This document shows positions 18,943 to 28,123 of a DNA stretch of 64,000 bases, in pieces (positions within the stretch are counted from its first letter, which is position 1; each line of letters starts with the position of its first letter). This stretch comes from Alkanindiges hydrocarboniclasticus (lineage in GTDB: Bacteria; Pseudomonadota; Gammaproteobacteria; Pseudomonadales; Moraxellaceae): positions 26,604 through 90,603 of the forward strand of contig NZ_MLCN01000016.1 of NCBI RefSeq assembly GCF_001982605.1, given 5' to 3'. Made by a program: the position numbers and the translations under genes. The notes under the pieces were generated by a model. It did not search any database, was not told the DNA's origin, and saw only the letters and a list, made by a program, of their open reading frames with translations.

Positions 18943-21010
18943 ACGTTTCTCCTAAAGCTGGAATCGGTTCACTAGGCACCACATAATGCGCAGCATGCTG
19001 AAACAGGCTGCGCCGCACACCGGTTAAGGCCACCAATAACTGGTCACGTAGTATGCTGCTGGATTGCAACAGTACCTGTGAAATCAGCTGGTCAATCTGT
19101 ATTAGCAGTTGTTCGCTGTCAAAGTCCTGACTGCTCAGGCGTGCTTCGTACCAGTTCCATAACTGTTGCAGCAATTGCGCAACCTGCTGGCTCAATGGTT
19201 CGGGCAACTGATCCACGGTGCGCTTAAGCCGGATGATATTGGTTGCTCCGGCTAGCTCCCTAATGGACTGGCTAATATCTGCTTGAATGGCAGGTGCCCG
19301 CAACACCCGTGGTGCCATCAGGCCAATCCGGTCCAGCAGGCGGCGCATATAATAGGCCCATGGATGCATTACCGGTTTTTCAATAATCTGTTGTACATCG
19401 CGCCACTGCCGTTGTAACAGCCGCTGTACGCTGAGTTCAGGCGTGGTACTACGAATGAGCGCCAGAGTAAAACTGGGAATTAATATACCAATGACTATTG
19501 CCAGACTGTTATCAATATAAGCACCAAAAACTGGTTCGTTCAGGTTACGGATATTCAGGCCCATGGCGGTATTAATTAAAATCGGCAAGGCAAATCCGGT
19601 TAAGGCCGGATAAGGCAACATGCTGGTAAAAATCAGGAAAAACGGAAACAGCACCAGCATGAGGGTAAAAAAATCATGCACCACCGGAAAAATGGCAAAC
19701 TGGTAAACAAACACCACCAGCGCCGAATAAATACTAGCTAGCCGGAATGAGGCCAGCGCAGGCACCGGATTATCCAGAAAAGTCAGGATACAGGCACATA
19801 CCGCCGTAATTTGGGCCGCCATAAAACCATATTGCCAGCCGCTCATATGCCATAAAAAACACACAATGCAAATGGCCAGAAATGCCGACAGTGCCCCCCG
19901 CAGGGCAATGCCATGATCTCGATGCAAACGCTGTGCAGATGGTATGGTTGCATGCATAAAATCCGGCAGGCGCTCACCGGTTTTAATACAGTGCCAGATT
20001 AGCCGCAGGGTCTGGAAATGCTGGATAAAAAACAGGAATGCCTCACGCGCGCTCATAATCATCAACTTTTCGCGGGTATCGGCAATGGCCAGCATGTGCT
20101 CAAATTTTTGCAAAATGGACGGTGGAATATAAGCCAGCCCGGCCTGGTCTGTTGGCAGTGTTGCTGTAATAAACTGTTCGGTTTGCTGCTGCACCTGCAT
20201 CAGCAGGTTGTCAAAATTGCGGGAAGATTCCTTGAGGGTATGCACGCGGTCAGCCAGTGCCACCAGTGCTGGCACCAGCAACACCATTTGATGCTGCAAG
20301 GCCTGCACACTACGGGTTTGTTTCCTAAGCGCACTGTTTTCATAGGACAAGTGAATGGCCAGTGCATGAATTTCGGTGCTATCAGCCGCAAAGCGCTGCG
20401 CCTCTTTGACAATAATGTCAGGGCTACTTTTACCTGCCAGACAATCCTTGAAATTGCTTTCAATATCATTGAACCATTGATCAATACGGCCCGATAGCAC
20501 CCCGGCAATATTTACCGGAAAAAACACCCGCGAAATCACCGTGGCGCACAAAATGCCCAGCGTAATTTCCTCAAAGCGCGACAGCGAAATATCAAACAAA
20601 TGCGTGGGATCAGCCACGGCACTAAAGCCAATCAGCGCCATGGTATAACCGGCCAGCATAAAAAAATAACTGCGCGGCGTCCGGTCCAGCAGTGAAACAT
20701 ACAGACAAAAGCCCACCCATACCGCAATAATCAGGCTAAACGGCACCGGGTTGTTAATAAATGGCGGCAGCACCAGAATGGATAGGCAGGCCCCGGCCAG
20801 CGTACCCAGCATACGGTATACAGCTTTGGACGACAGCACGCCTGCCAGCGGATTTGCCACAATAAATACTGTTCCCATGGCCCACATGGGATTTTGCAGG
20901 TTTAGGGAAATGGCAATAAACAGGGCCAGCATGGCAGCCAGAAAGGTCTTGAGGGCAAAAACAAGATCGTTGTTGCTTGGCCTAAACGCCAGTAAGGTCT
21001 GGAGTAGCAT
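18926..21010 (-). CDS. FUSC-family efflux pump subunit (AaeB-like)
   Basis: An inner-membrane protein of 694 residues. It shows the FUSC architecture: a first bundle of about six helices (residues about 20-160), a cytoplasmic domain, and a second helix bundle (about 370-510) followed by a C-terminal cytoplasmic helical domain. The opening FALKTFLAAMLALFIAISLN is typical of AaeB/FusC proteins, which export aromatic acids or fusaric acid. Start taken at ATG 21010; a TTG at 21043 would add 11 residues. First gene of the three-gene operon with DUF1656 and HlyD. Substrate cannot be inferred from sequence. Confidence 0.88.
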   Translation of the reverse strand: MLLQTLLAFRPSNNDLVFALKTFLAAMLALFIAISLNLQNPMWAMGTVFIVANPLAGVLSSKAVYRMLGTLAGACLSILVLPPFINNPVPFSLIIAVWVGFCLYVSLLDRTPRSYFFMLAGYTMALIGFSAVADPTHLFDISLSRFEEITLGILCATVISRVFFPVNIAGVLSGRIDQWFNDIESNFKDCLAGKSSPDIIVKEAQRFAADSTEIHALAIHLSYENSALRKQTRSVQALQHQMVLLVPALVALADRVHTLKESSRNFDNLLMQVQQQTEQFITATLPTDQAGLAYIPPSILQKFEHMLAIADTREKLMIMSAREAFLFFIQHFQTLRLIWHCIKTGERLPDFMHATIPSAQRLHRDHGIALRGALSAFLAICIVCFLWHMSGWQYGFMAAQITAVCACILTFLDNPVPALASFRLASIYSALVVFVYQFAIFPVVHDFFTLMLVLFPFFLIFTSMLPYPALTGFALPILINTAMGLNIRNLNEPVFGAYIDNSLAIVIGILIPSFTLALIRSTTPELSVQRLLQRQWRDVQQIIEKPVMHPWAYYMRRLLDRIGLMAPRVLRAPAIQADISQSIRELAGATNIIRLKRTVDQLPEPLSQQVAQLLQQLWNWYEARLSSQDFDSEQLLIQIDQLISQVLLQSSSILRDQLLVALTGVRRSLFQHAAHYVVPSEPIPALGETYGWRG

Positions 21011-21316
21011 GCTTTGTGGCTCTATGATTAACGCAGCGGTCAACCATTGAATTAAAACAGAATCTAGCGGAACAACCAGCGCATTTGTGTTGAGAAATTA
21101 AAACTTAAGCCAGTCTTAATTGAGTCATTTTATTACTATTACTTAAAAATTGATAGACTGAATTAACTTTTACTAACTTTATGCAAGTAGCAAGCGCATC
21201 AGCACACAGACACAACAATTTTATTGGCTTATCTATTGTTATTTAACAAAAAAATAATAACAAAAAATTGGCGTTTACCCTACTTTTAGCGCTTCAATTA
21301 AAAAGTTTTTTTAACA
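21011..21316. promoter_or_regulatory. AT-rich divergent intergenic region
   Basis: About 306 bases between the leftward FUSC operon and the rightward outer-membrane gene. Very AT-rich, so promoters for both are expected here. No operator or LysR-type regulator gene is visible next to it, unlike the aaeR-aaeXAB arrangement in E. coli. Confidence 0.5.
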
Positions 21317-22474
21317 ATGAAAAGTTATTATTTTTGGGGTATACGCTCAGCCATTAGCCTGAGTTTGCTGGCTATATCACCAGTGTGGGCTTTGAGTCCG
21401 GTCAACAGTAACAGTTTGGGTACCAGTGCTGCGCTGAACAGCGAACAACCAGCAACCGACAGCACGCCTGAGACTGAAAAACCGGAGTTCATGCTTAGCG
21501 TAATTCCAGACACCATTAATGCCATACCTACTATTTTACCGGCTGAGTCGCAGGAAAAGATCGTTGCGCCACAAGCTGAAACACGTGATAAAACCTGGGC
21601 AGACAAGCGGCATGAACGCTTCCGGCAAAATCTGCAACGACAGGCGCACAAGCTGGATGACTGGTTTGGCGAGCCTGACCCGGACAAGCCGGCGCGGGCC
21701 AGTATCCGGATCATGGCTGACACCACCTGGAACAAGTACGACGATGTTGAGGTCAAGCCACGGATTCGCGGCAAGATCAAGCTACCTACACTGGAAAGAC
21801 GCTTTAGTCTGGTGTTTGGTGATGACAGTCTGGACGATGAATTACGGGGCAATGTGGCAATTACCAACCCCAATGCCGCTGCTGACCCCAAGAAAACACT
21901 GGATCAGGATGCGGCCAAGCGCCAAAACAACTCGTTTGCTGTCCGCTGGAGCGACTGGTTAAAAACCGACCTGTTTGATACTGACTTTGACGTTGGTTTG
22001 CGTGATGGCGCTGAAGATGTGTATGGCCGGATAAAAATCTCGCGTGACTGGACCTTGCCGGATAATTTCACCACACGGGCCGAACAGGTTTATCGCTATG
22101 GTTCCAGCAGCCAGAACTATGCCCGCACCAATCTGGAAATCCGCCACCATGAAGATGGCGAACCATTTATTGCCAATCAGGCCAGTATCACATACGCCGA
22201 TGAAGACCAGGAAGTAGGTGTGCGCTGGGAAAACCGGCTGTTTCGCCAGCATAACTTCTTCCACGACAACACCTTTAGTTATGGGGTTTATACGGGTGGC
22301 CGTGCCAAGGATAAGGACTTTCATTTAAATGGTTATGGGCCATTTGTATCGTGGCGCCAGCCATTTTTGCGCGAATGGTTTTATGTGCAGACCGATGTAA
22401 ACTACTACAATGACAAGGATCTGGATCGCAACCACTACCTGTCCACTTTCCTGCGACTGGAAGCGGTATTTTAA
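21317..22474 (+). CDS. Predicted outer-membrane beta-barrel protein (385 aa)
   Basis: Not assigned to a named family. A signal peptide (about residues 1-26, ending PVWA) is followed by a Pro/Thr/Glu-rich linker and a basic helix (KRHERFRQNLQRQAHKLDDW). From about residue 130 onward the chain alternates polar and hydrophobic residues with many aromatic girdle residues, and it ends in LRLEAVF: a terminal Phe typical of outer-membrane barrels. Strand-like pairs such as FYVQTDVNYYNDKDL support this. No Shine-Dalgarno is evident before ATG 21317, so the start is less certain. Confidence 0.72.
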   Translation: MKSYYFWGIRSAISLSLLAISPVWALSPVNSNSLGTSAALNSEQPATDSTPETEKPEFMLSVIPDTINAIPTILPAESQEKIVAPQAETRDKTWADKRHERFRQNLQRQAHKLDDWFGEPDPDKPARASIRIMADTTWNKYDDVEVKPRIRGKIKLPTLERRFSLVFGDDSLDDELRGNVAITNPNAAADPKKTLDQDAAKRQNNSFAVRWSDWLKTDLFDTDFDVGLRDGAEDVYGRIKISRDWTLPDNFTTRAEQVYRYGSSSQNYARTNLEIRHHEDGEPFIANQASITYADEDQEVGVRWENRLFRQHNFFHDNTFSYGVYTGGRAKDKDFHLNGYGPFVSWRQPFLREWFYVQTDVNYYNDKDLDRNHYLSTFLRLEAVF

Positions 22475-22532
22475 GGCGTTACGAAAGGATGCATTCGCGC
22501 TGACGTTTTGATCAAGCCATGATTTGATGCAA

Positions 22533-23063
22533 CTATGATTTGATCAGGCTATAAATAGCCTGATCAATATATTGTCCATGCAGTTTTTCATTGGCTTTTA
22601 AGATGCCTTCCAGCTGAAAACCAAGCTTTTCTGGAATCTTGCGGCTGGCCTGATTATGAACCGCACAACGAATGACAACTCGCTGAATGGCATAAATATA
22701 AAAAGCCTGCTCAATTAATATTGGCAAGCTTTGCTGTATTAGCCCCATCGCCTGATACTGCTCGCCCAGCCAGTAGCCCACACTGGCACTGTCATTACTA
22801 CGGTTAAACTCATGAAACCCAATGATACCGGCCAGCCTTTCCTGATAAAAAAGGGCGCACTGAAACCCATTACCACTGGCCCACTGCTGTTTAGTAGCCT
22901 GAATAAATTTTTCGGTGTCTTCAATACGCTGAATAAAACCAACCCACGGCAACCAGCGCGATAAAAACGCCTGATTGCTGCAAGTTAATTCAAATAAGGC
23001 TGGCGCATGCGGCAAGTCCAGCAACTCCAGCCGGATAGATGAACTCACACTGATCTGAAACAT
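22533..23063 (-). CDS. GNAT N-acetyltransferase (RimJ/RimL-like)
   Basis: A 176-residue acetyl-CoA-dependent acetyltransferase. The opening RLELLDLPHAPALFELTCSN and SRWLPW are typical of RimL/RimJ-type enzymes. GIIGFHEFNRSNDSASVGYWLGEQYQAMGL covers beta strands 2-4 and the acetyl-CoA loop, and VIRCAVHNQASRKIPEKLGF is the C-terminal motif seen in ribosomal-protein-Ser/Ala acetyltransferases. AAGGGA precedes ATG 23063. Substrate unknown: ribosomal protein L12 or small molecules are possible. Confidence 0.87.
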   Translation of the reverse strand: MFQISVSSSIRLELLDLPHAPALFELTCSNQAFLSRWLPWVGFIQRIEDTEKFIQATKQQWASGNGFQCALFYQERLAGIIGFHEFNRSNDSASVGYWLGEQYQAMGLIQQSLPILIEQAFYIYAIQRVVIRCAVHNQASRKIPEKLGFQLEGILKANEKLHGQYIDQAIYSLIKS

Positions 23064-23103
23064 ACTAATCCCTTGAGTTGTCCGGTGGTTACCTGTTCAA
23101 CAG

Positions 23104-23133
23104 TGACTTGCTACATGCTGACCTGCTACATGT
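23104..23133. repeat. Short imperfect 15-nt tandem duplication
   Basis: GACTTGCTACATGCT is followed directly by GACCTGCTACATGTT, in the gap between the GNAT gene and the siderophore receptor. Two copies only. Confidence 0.5.
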
Positions 23134-23198
23134 TTGGTAAACGCTGATTTGGCAAGCAGTACCGGCTTACGGCTTTTTAGACCCTTAGCTTTTAAAAA

Positions 23199-25346
23199 TT
23201 ACCAGCGATAGGCCAATGCACCAATTACTGTACGTGAGCTACCCAATTGGCAAGTGTTATAACTACACTGTGAATAATAGGTCTTGCCGGTCAGGTTGAC
23301 CATATTTAGCGACAGATTAAAGGGTTGTAAATCATAATTAATCAGGGCATCCAGCAAGGTAACATCGGGCGTGCTTTTGGCTCGTGCATCGGTCATGGAG
23401 GCATTGCTTTGCTCGCCAATATAACGCACGCCAAGGCCCAGCTTTAACTGGCCACTGCCAAGCTGGCCCACGTGGTAATCGGCCCATAATGATGCCTGCT
23501 GGCGCGGTACATTGGCCGTGCGCTGGTTCACCTCAGCAGCTATCAGGCTTTGCGTGGTTTTGGCATCAATATAGCTGTAGGCTGCTATCAGGTTGATATC
23601 CGGCAATGGACTAAATTTTGCTTCCAGCTCAGCACCCCGTGAGCGCACTTCACCAATTTGCCGCACAATTTGTGTTACAGGATCAGTGTTTGACACATTA
23701 GTCTGGGTAAGCTGATACAGCGCCACGCTATACAGGCTGTTACTGCCCAACGGCTGATAACGCAAGCCTGCCTCATATTGCTCACCTTCGGTAGGTTCAA
23801 GCTTGCGGTGCGCAGGGCTACCATCATCGCCGGATACCGGTTGAAAGCTTTGTGAAAAACTAAGATAAGGGGCAATGCCGTTATCCAGCAAATACACCAG
23901 TCCGGCCCGGCCAGTCAGGGCATCATCCTTGTCATCCGCGCTGCCAGTAGCTTTGCTGTCTACCCAGTCCTGCCGCAGGCCTGTCAGAAAAACCCAGTGG
24001 TCATCCAGTTTTAACTGGTTTTGCGCGTAGACACCCAGCGTTTTGGTCTGGTCGGTACTGTAATCAGCCAGCGAGTTACTGTAATCAATCAGGCCACTGT
24101 ATTGCGGGTTAAAAATATCAATCGGTGTCAGTGTTAAGTCCCAGTTTGCGGGCATTGACCCATTTTCACGCAGCCAGTCCACGCCGGTAATCAGCGTATT
24201 CTCAAAGCGCGCGCCGCTGGTTTTCCATTCCAGAAAGGTGTCTGCCACCAGACGATGGACTTTATCAAAGCGGTCATAGCCGCTACGGGTGGCCGTGCGC
24301 TGGTCACTGGCATCCAGATTAATGGATGAATAACGCCAGTGTACCTTGCTGTAGCTGTAGCGCAGCTTGTGTTCCAGTTTTAGCTGGTCACTGAACCGAT
24401 GTTCCAGCAAATATCCAATGCTGCCTTTTTCATCATCACCCGTGCTCCAGTCCGGCTCACCCAGAAAAGTACCTGGGCGCAACTGGCCATTTTTATTGGG
24501 CAACAAGGTGCCCTCTACCGGTAGCCCATTAACAAAGGTGAGTTTGTTTTCCTGATAATTGCCCAGCAGCGTCAGGCTGGTGCGGTCATTTGGTGTCCAG
24601 CTAATGGCGGGTGCCAGGTAATAGCGGTCATTGGCGGTATAATCGACAGGCGTATCGCTTTGCCGGGCAACAGCAGTCAGGCGATAGTTCAGTGTTCCGT
24701 CGCTATTTAGCGCATCCGATACATCCAGATTAAGCTGCCGGTGGTTGTCATTGCCCAGCTCAAGTTTGACTTCATGTAAAGGTTCATCGGTTGGCCGCTT
24801 GGAAATGGTATTGATGGCACCGCCCGGACTCAGCTTGCCATACAGAACCGATGCGGCTCCCTTTAAAAATTCAACCCGTTCCAGCCCATAGCTTTCCTGC
24901 CGGTTGCCCCACGCGCCGCCATCATATAGCCCATCACGCAGCATGCCACCATACTGGGTAAAACCCCGAATGGTAAACGTTTCATTGGCCGGGTTAAAAC
25001 CGGATTTATTAAACAGGCCTGCACTGTAGCCTAGTGCTTCCACCACAGTACGCGCACCGGTGGACTGAATCTGATCCTGCGTGACCACGGTCAAAGATTG
25101 TGGGGTTTCCAGAATCGGCGTATCGGTTTTGGTGCCTGTGGTGCTGCGTTTGGCAACATAGCCGTCTACCGGGCCATCCCCTTTTTCCATGTCACTGCTG
25201 GCCGTAACAGTAATGGTGGGCAAGGCATCATTGCTGGATGGCGCCGCATAATCGCTTGCCTGTGCTGCTGATAACAGACCTGCATTAGCCATAATACAGC
25301 TGATATATAGTCCCAACCGATGTGGCTGTACTCGTAAATTTTGCAT
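23199..25346 (-). CDS. TonB-dependent siderophore receptor
   Basis: A 715-residue outer-membrane receptor importing ferric siderophore with TonB energy. It has a signal peptide ending near SAAQA, then a TonB-box-like TITVTA. A plug domain follows with TPILETPQSLTVVTQDQI, RGFTQYGGMLRDGLYD and GAASVLYGKLSPGGAINTIS. A 22-strand barrel ends ALAYRW. The pattern is that of ferrichrome/hydroxamate-type receptors (FhuE/FpvA-like), but the ligand is not determinable. ATG 25346 has AGGGG at ideal spacing; an upstream ATG at 25364 lacks a good site. A Fur-box match lies about 90 bases upstream, so iron repression is expected. No siderophore synthesis genes are near, suggesting xenosiderophore use. Confidence 0.92.
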   Translation of the reverse strand: MQNLRVQPHRLGLYISCIMANAGLLSAAQASDYAAPSSNDALPTITVTASSDMEKGDGPVDGYVAKRSTTGTKTDTPILETPQSLTVVTQDQIQSTGARTVVEALGYSAGLFNKSGFNPANETFTIRGFTQYGGMLRDGLYDGGAWGNRQESYGLERVEFLKGAASVLYGKLSPGGAINTISKRPTDEPLHEVKLELGNDNHRQLNLDVSDALNSDGTLNYRLTAVARQSDTPVDYTANDRYYLAPAISWTPNDRTSLTLLGNYQENKLTFVNGLPVEGTLLPNKNGQLRPGTFLGEPDWSTGDDEKGSIGYLLEHRFSDQLKLEHKLRYSYSKVHWRYSSINLDASDQRTATRSGYDRFDKVHRLVADTFLEWKTSGARFENTLITGVDWLRENGSMPANWDLTLTPIDIFNPQYSGLIDYSNSLADYSTDQTKTLGVYAQNQLKLDDHWVFLTGLRQDWVDSKATGSADDKDDALTGRAGLVYLLDNGIAPYLSFSQSFQPVSGDDGSPAHRKLEPTEGEQYEAGLRYQPLGSNSLYSVALYQLTQTNVSNTDPVTQIVRQIGEVRSRGAELEAKFSPLPDINLIAAYSYIDAKTTQSLIAAEVNQRTANVPRQQASLWADYHVGQLGSGQLKLGLGVRYIGEQSNASMTDARAKSTPDVTLLDALINYDLQPFNLSLNMVNLTGKTYYSQCSYNTCQLGSSRTVIGALAYRW

Positions 25347-25432
25347 GATAACGCCCCTAAACATTCATTTATTAGTTTTAATTCAAGCTTCATGAAAGCT
25401 ATTTAATAAATATTATCATTATTCTATAAAAA

Positions 25433-25447
25433 AGATAATCATTATCA
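25433..25447 (-). promoter_or_regulatory. Fur box
   Basis: AGATAATCATTATCA matches 14 of 15 bases of the 7-1-7 Fur consensus TGATAATnATTATCA. It lies about 90 bases upstream of the siderophore-receptor start; a second partial TTATCATTATT sits at 25413. Consistent with iron-responsive repression. Confidence 0.85.
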
Positions 25448-25480
25448 TTTATAAGTTAAATCATTATTTTCTCATTATAA

Positions 25481-25507
25481 AAAAAGGGAGCCTAGAGCTC
25501 CCTTTTT
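25481..25507 (-). terminator. Rho-independent terminator of htpG
   Basis: Perfect stem AAAAAGGGAGC / GCTCCCTTTTT with a five-base loop, 27 bases past the htpG stop. Confidence 0.92.
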
Positions 25508-25533
25508 ACCACATCACATGGATTGACAGTCCA

Positions 25534-27507
25534 TTAACCCAGCAGCAAGCTGTTAATACGCTTTAAATACGCCGCTGGATCTTCCGGTACGCCGCCTTCT
25601 GCCAGTAGTGCCTGGTCAAAAATCACGTTGGCCAGATCCTCAAAACGAGAGCCATCAAATTGTGCTGAGCTTTCCAGACGCTTAACCAGCGGATGCTCTG
25701 GATTAATTTCCAGAATAGGCTTGGATTCCGGCACTGGCTGGCCAGCCTGTTTCAACATTCGTACCAGTTGTGGAGACAAGTCCTGATCTCCCACCACCAA
25801 GCAGGCTGGACTATCTACCAGACGCGTGGTGACGCGCACTTCCTTAGCTTTGTCTTTTAGGCTGCTGCTGAGTTTTTCCAGCGTAGGCTTGAGGGTTTCA
25901 GCCGCTGTTTCAGCCGCTTTCTTCTCTTCTTCGTCCTGCAACTTGCCCAAGTCTACTGCGCCCTTGGCCACACTTTGCAGTGGTGTACCGTCAAAGTCGG
26001 TGAGGAAGTTGAGCGCCCATTCGTCTACCCTGTCGGTCATCAGCAGCACTTCAATGCCTTTTTTCTTAAACAACTCCAGTTGTGGGCTGTTTTTGGCAGC
26101 AGCCAGACTTTCAGCCGTCAGGTAATAAATGGCGTCCTGACCGTCTTTCATGTTGGCCTTGTAATCGGCAAACGATACGGTAACGTCATCGGTATTGGTA
26201 GAGGCAAAGCGCAGCAGCTTGGCAATTTTGTCTTTATTGCCAAAGTCTTCGCCCAGCCCCTCTTTCAGCACGGCGCCAAATTCCTTGTAGAAGGTGGCAA
26301 ATTTGTCCTGTTGCTCCTTGTCCTCGCTCTTGGCCATTGTATCCAGCAGACCCAGTACGCGGCGGGCATTGCCTTCGCGGATGGTGCGTACATCCTTGCT
26401 TTCCTGCAACAGTTCACGGCTGACGTTGAGCGGCAAGTCAGCGCTGTCAATAATGCCCTTCACAAAGCGCAAGTAGGATGGCATCAGGTTTTCTGCTTCA
26501 TCCATAATGAATACGCGCTTCACATACAGCTTGATGCCGGACTTTTGCTCGCGGGTAAACAGGTCATGCGGCGCTTTAGCGGGAATGTATAGCAGTTGGG
26601 TGTATTCGGTGCTGCCTTCTACCCGGTTATGGCTCCACGCCAGCGGTGCTTCAAAGTCGTGGCTAAACTGCTTGTAAAACTCGGTGTATTGCTCTTCGGA
26701 AATATCTTTCTTGTTGCGGGTCCACAGGGCGCTGGCTGAGTTGATGGTTTCCCACTCATCCGTCATGACCATCTTGCCTTGTTCGTCAGAACCTTCTTCA
26801 GCCTCCTGCCAGACTTCCTTTCTCATCTGGATGGGCAGGCTGATGTGGTCGGAATACTTGTTGACAATTTGCTTGACCTTCCACGCTTCCAGATACTCTA
26901 CGGCATCGTCGCGCAGGTGCAGGATAATGTCAGTGCCGCGAGTTTCCTTGCTAATTTGCTCGACATCAAAATCGCCAGTGCCGCCGCTAATCCAGCGCAC
27001 GCCATTGCTGGCTGGCTCGCCTGCCCGGCGTGATTCCACAGTAATTTTATCGGCCACAATAAAACCGGAATAAAAACCAACCCCAAACTGGCCAATCAAC
27101 TGGGCATCGTTTTTCTGGTCGCCAGTCAGCTTGGACATAAAGTCCTTGGTGCCGGATTTGGCAATCGTACCGAGGTTATCAATGGCCTCAGATTCTGTCA
27201 GGCCAATGCCGTTATCACTAATGGTAATGGTTTTATGGTCTTTATCCAGCGTAATGCGCACATGCAAATCCGGGTCATTTTCATACAGTGCGCCATTATT
27301 GATGCCTTCAAAACGCAGCTTGTCGCAGGCATCCGAGGCATTGGAAATCAGCTCACGCAGGAAAATTTCCGGATTGGAATACAAAGAATGCGTGACCAGA
27401 TGCAGTAGCTGGGCCACTTCAGCCTGAAAGCTGTAACTTTTGGCCTGCGCATTGCCTGCCTGCGGACTGTTCTGGTTTTCTGGCTGGTTTTCTGTAAATT
27501 CGTTCAT
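25534..27507 (-). CDS. htpG: Molecular chaperone HtpG (Hsp90)
   Basis: Bacterial Hsp90, an ATP-dependent cytoplasmic chaperone dimer. The 657-residue protein carries the GHKL ATPase motifs in order: [35 protein letters not shown] and [12 protein letters not shown]. The middle domain has the catalytic-loop VSRELLQES, and the C-terminal dimerisation domain follows. Start ATG 27507 has AGGAG seven bases upstream; an upstream in-frame start at 27561 would overlap the promoter. Residues 5-25 ([16 protein letters not shown]) form an Asn/Gln-rich N-terminal extension compared with E. coli HtpG (624 aa). A sigma-32-type promoter is visible upstream. Confidence 0.97.
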   Translation of the reverse strand: MNEFTENQPENQNSPQAGNAQAKSYSFQAEVAQLLHLVTHSLYSNPEIFLRELISNASDACDKLRFEGINNGALYENDPDLHVRITLDKDHKTITISDNGIGLTESEAIDNLGTIAKSGTKDFMSKLTGDQKNDAQLIGQFGVGFYSGFIVADKITVESRRAGEPASNGVRWISGGTGDFDVEQISKETRGTDIILHLRDDAVEYLEAWKVKQIVNKYSDHISLPIQMRKEVWQEAEEGSDEQGKMVMTDEWETINSASALWTRNKKDISEEQYTEFYKQFSHDFEAPLAWSHNRVEGSTEYTQLLYIPAKAPHDLFTREQKSGIKLYVKRVFIMDEAENLMPSYLRFVKGIIDSADLPLNVSRELLQESKDVRTIREGNARRVLGLLDTMAKSEDKEQQDKFATFYKEFGAVLKEGLGEDFGNKDKIAKLLRFASTNTDDVTVSFADYKANMKDGQDAIYYLTAESLAAAKNSPQLELFKKKGIEVLLMTDRVDEWALNFLTDFDGTPLQSVAKGAVDLGKLQDEEEKKAAETAAETLKPTLEKLSSSLKDKAKEVRVTTRLVDSPACLVVGDQDLSPQLVRMLKQAGQPVPESKPILEINPEHPLVKRLESSAQFDGSRFEDLANVIFDQALLAEGGVPEDPAAYLKRINSLLLG

Positions 27508-27547
27508 TGTAAACTCCTGTTTTAACCCAAAATGGCTTGTCAAACGG

Positions 27548-27575
27548 AGTGGGGCCGACAAGGTTTTTTTTCAAG
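27548..27575 (-). promoter_or_regulatory. Sigma-32 heat-shock promoter of htpG
   Basis: On the minus strand CTTGAAA is followed after exactly 14 bases by CCCCACT, matching the sigma-32 pattern CTTGAAA-N13-15-CCCCATnT. The -10 element ends about 40 bases before the htpG start codon. Confidence 0.85.
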
Positions 27576-27664
27576 CATCCAATAGCCTGACTGAATTATT
27601 TTTGTGCAATATGGCGTTATGCAATGTGGCAGTTTTGACCGCATTAACACTAGTGCTCAGTGCT

Positions 27665-27703
27665 TGTGGACAACCCCTGTGAATAACAGCAAAGTTATCC
27701 ACA
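27665..27703. promoter_or_regulatory. Cluster of three DnaA-box-like 9-mers
   Basis: TTATCCACA (perfect R-box) at 27695-27703 on the plus strand. TGTGAATAA at 27678-27686 is TTATTCACA on the minus strand. TGTGGACAA at 27665-27673 is TTGTCCACA on the minus strand. Three sites lie within 39 bases between htpG and the LprI-domain gene. No dnaA, dnaN or AT-rich unwinding element is adjacent, so this is more likely a DnaA titration or regulatory site than oriC. Confidence 0.6.
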
Positions 27704-27739
27704 GATCGGCTTGTTTTTTATGCAATGCCGCAAAATTTC

Positions 27740-28123
27740 TTAAAATGGCCCATGTGAAAGTACCCGGTCGTGTAGCATTTGATCCAGTTGTTTTTGCCGG
27801 TTCTGGTATGCATTGGCAATGCACGCCACGTTACTGCCACAGCCATTGCGCTGCTTGAGCCAGAGCACTTGCTCACCAATTAAATGGTCGCGTCCGCCCA
27901 TGGGTACGGCATGGCTCATAATATTAAAAGTGGTTGCCATTTTGACATCACGGTCATTGAGGCTGCGGTTGGCACAAATGGTTTTTTCGGTGGCAAGGCG
28001 GGCCTTGTTGCAGTCATAGCTGGCGGCTTGCGCCAGTGTGCCAAAACCTGCCAGCCCAAAGCCTATTACGCCAAGTACAGTGCTTAAGGTAGAGGTTACT
28101 AATAGGCGCTGTGATTTTTTCAT
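27740..28123 (-). CDS. LprI-domain (DUF1311) exported protein
   Basis: A 127-residue secreted or periplasmic protein. A signal peptide runs to about residue 33 (ending LAQA), followed by the LprI/DUF1311 domain: SYDCNKARLATEKTICAN, SLNDRDVKMATTF, and LWLKQRNGCGSNVACIANAYQNR. Four conserved cysteines would form two disulfides. The family includes the mycobacterial lysozyme inhibitor LprI, but most members are of unknown role. Single gene, with a long gene-free region upstream. Confidence 0.85.
   Translation of the reverse strand: MKKSQRLLVTSTLSTVLGVIGFGLAGFGTLAQAASYDCNKARLATEKTICANRSLNDRDVKMATTFNIMSHAVPMGGRDHLIGEQVLWLKQRNGCGSNVACIANAYQNRQKQLDQMLHDRVLSHGPF

Noticed and set aside
27665..27703. 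Chromosomal replication origin
   Set aside because: DnaA-box-like sites are present but there is no dnaA/dnaN, no AT-rich unwinding element and no wider cluster; recorded only as a DnaA-box cluster.
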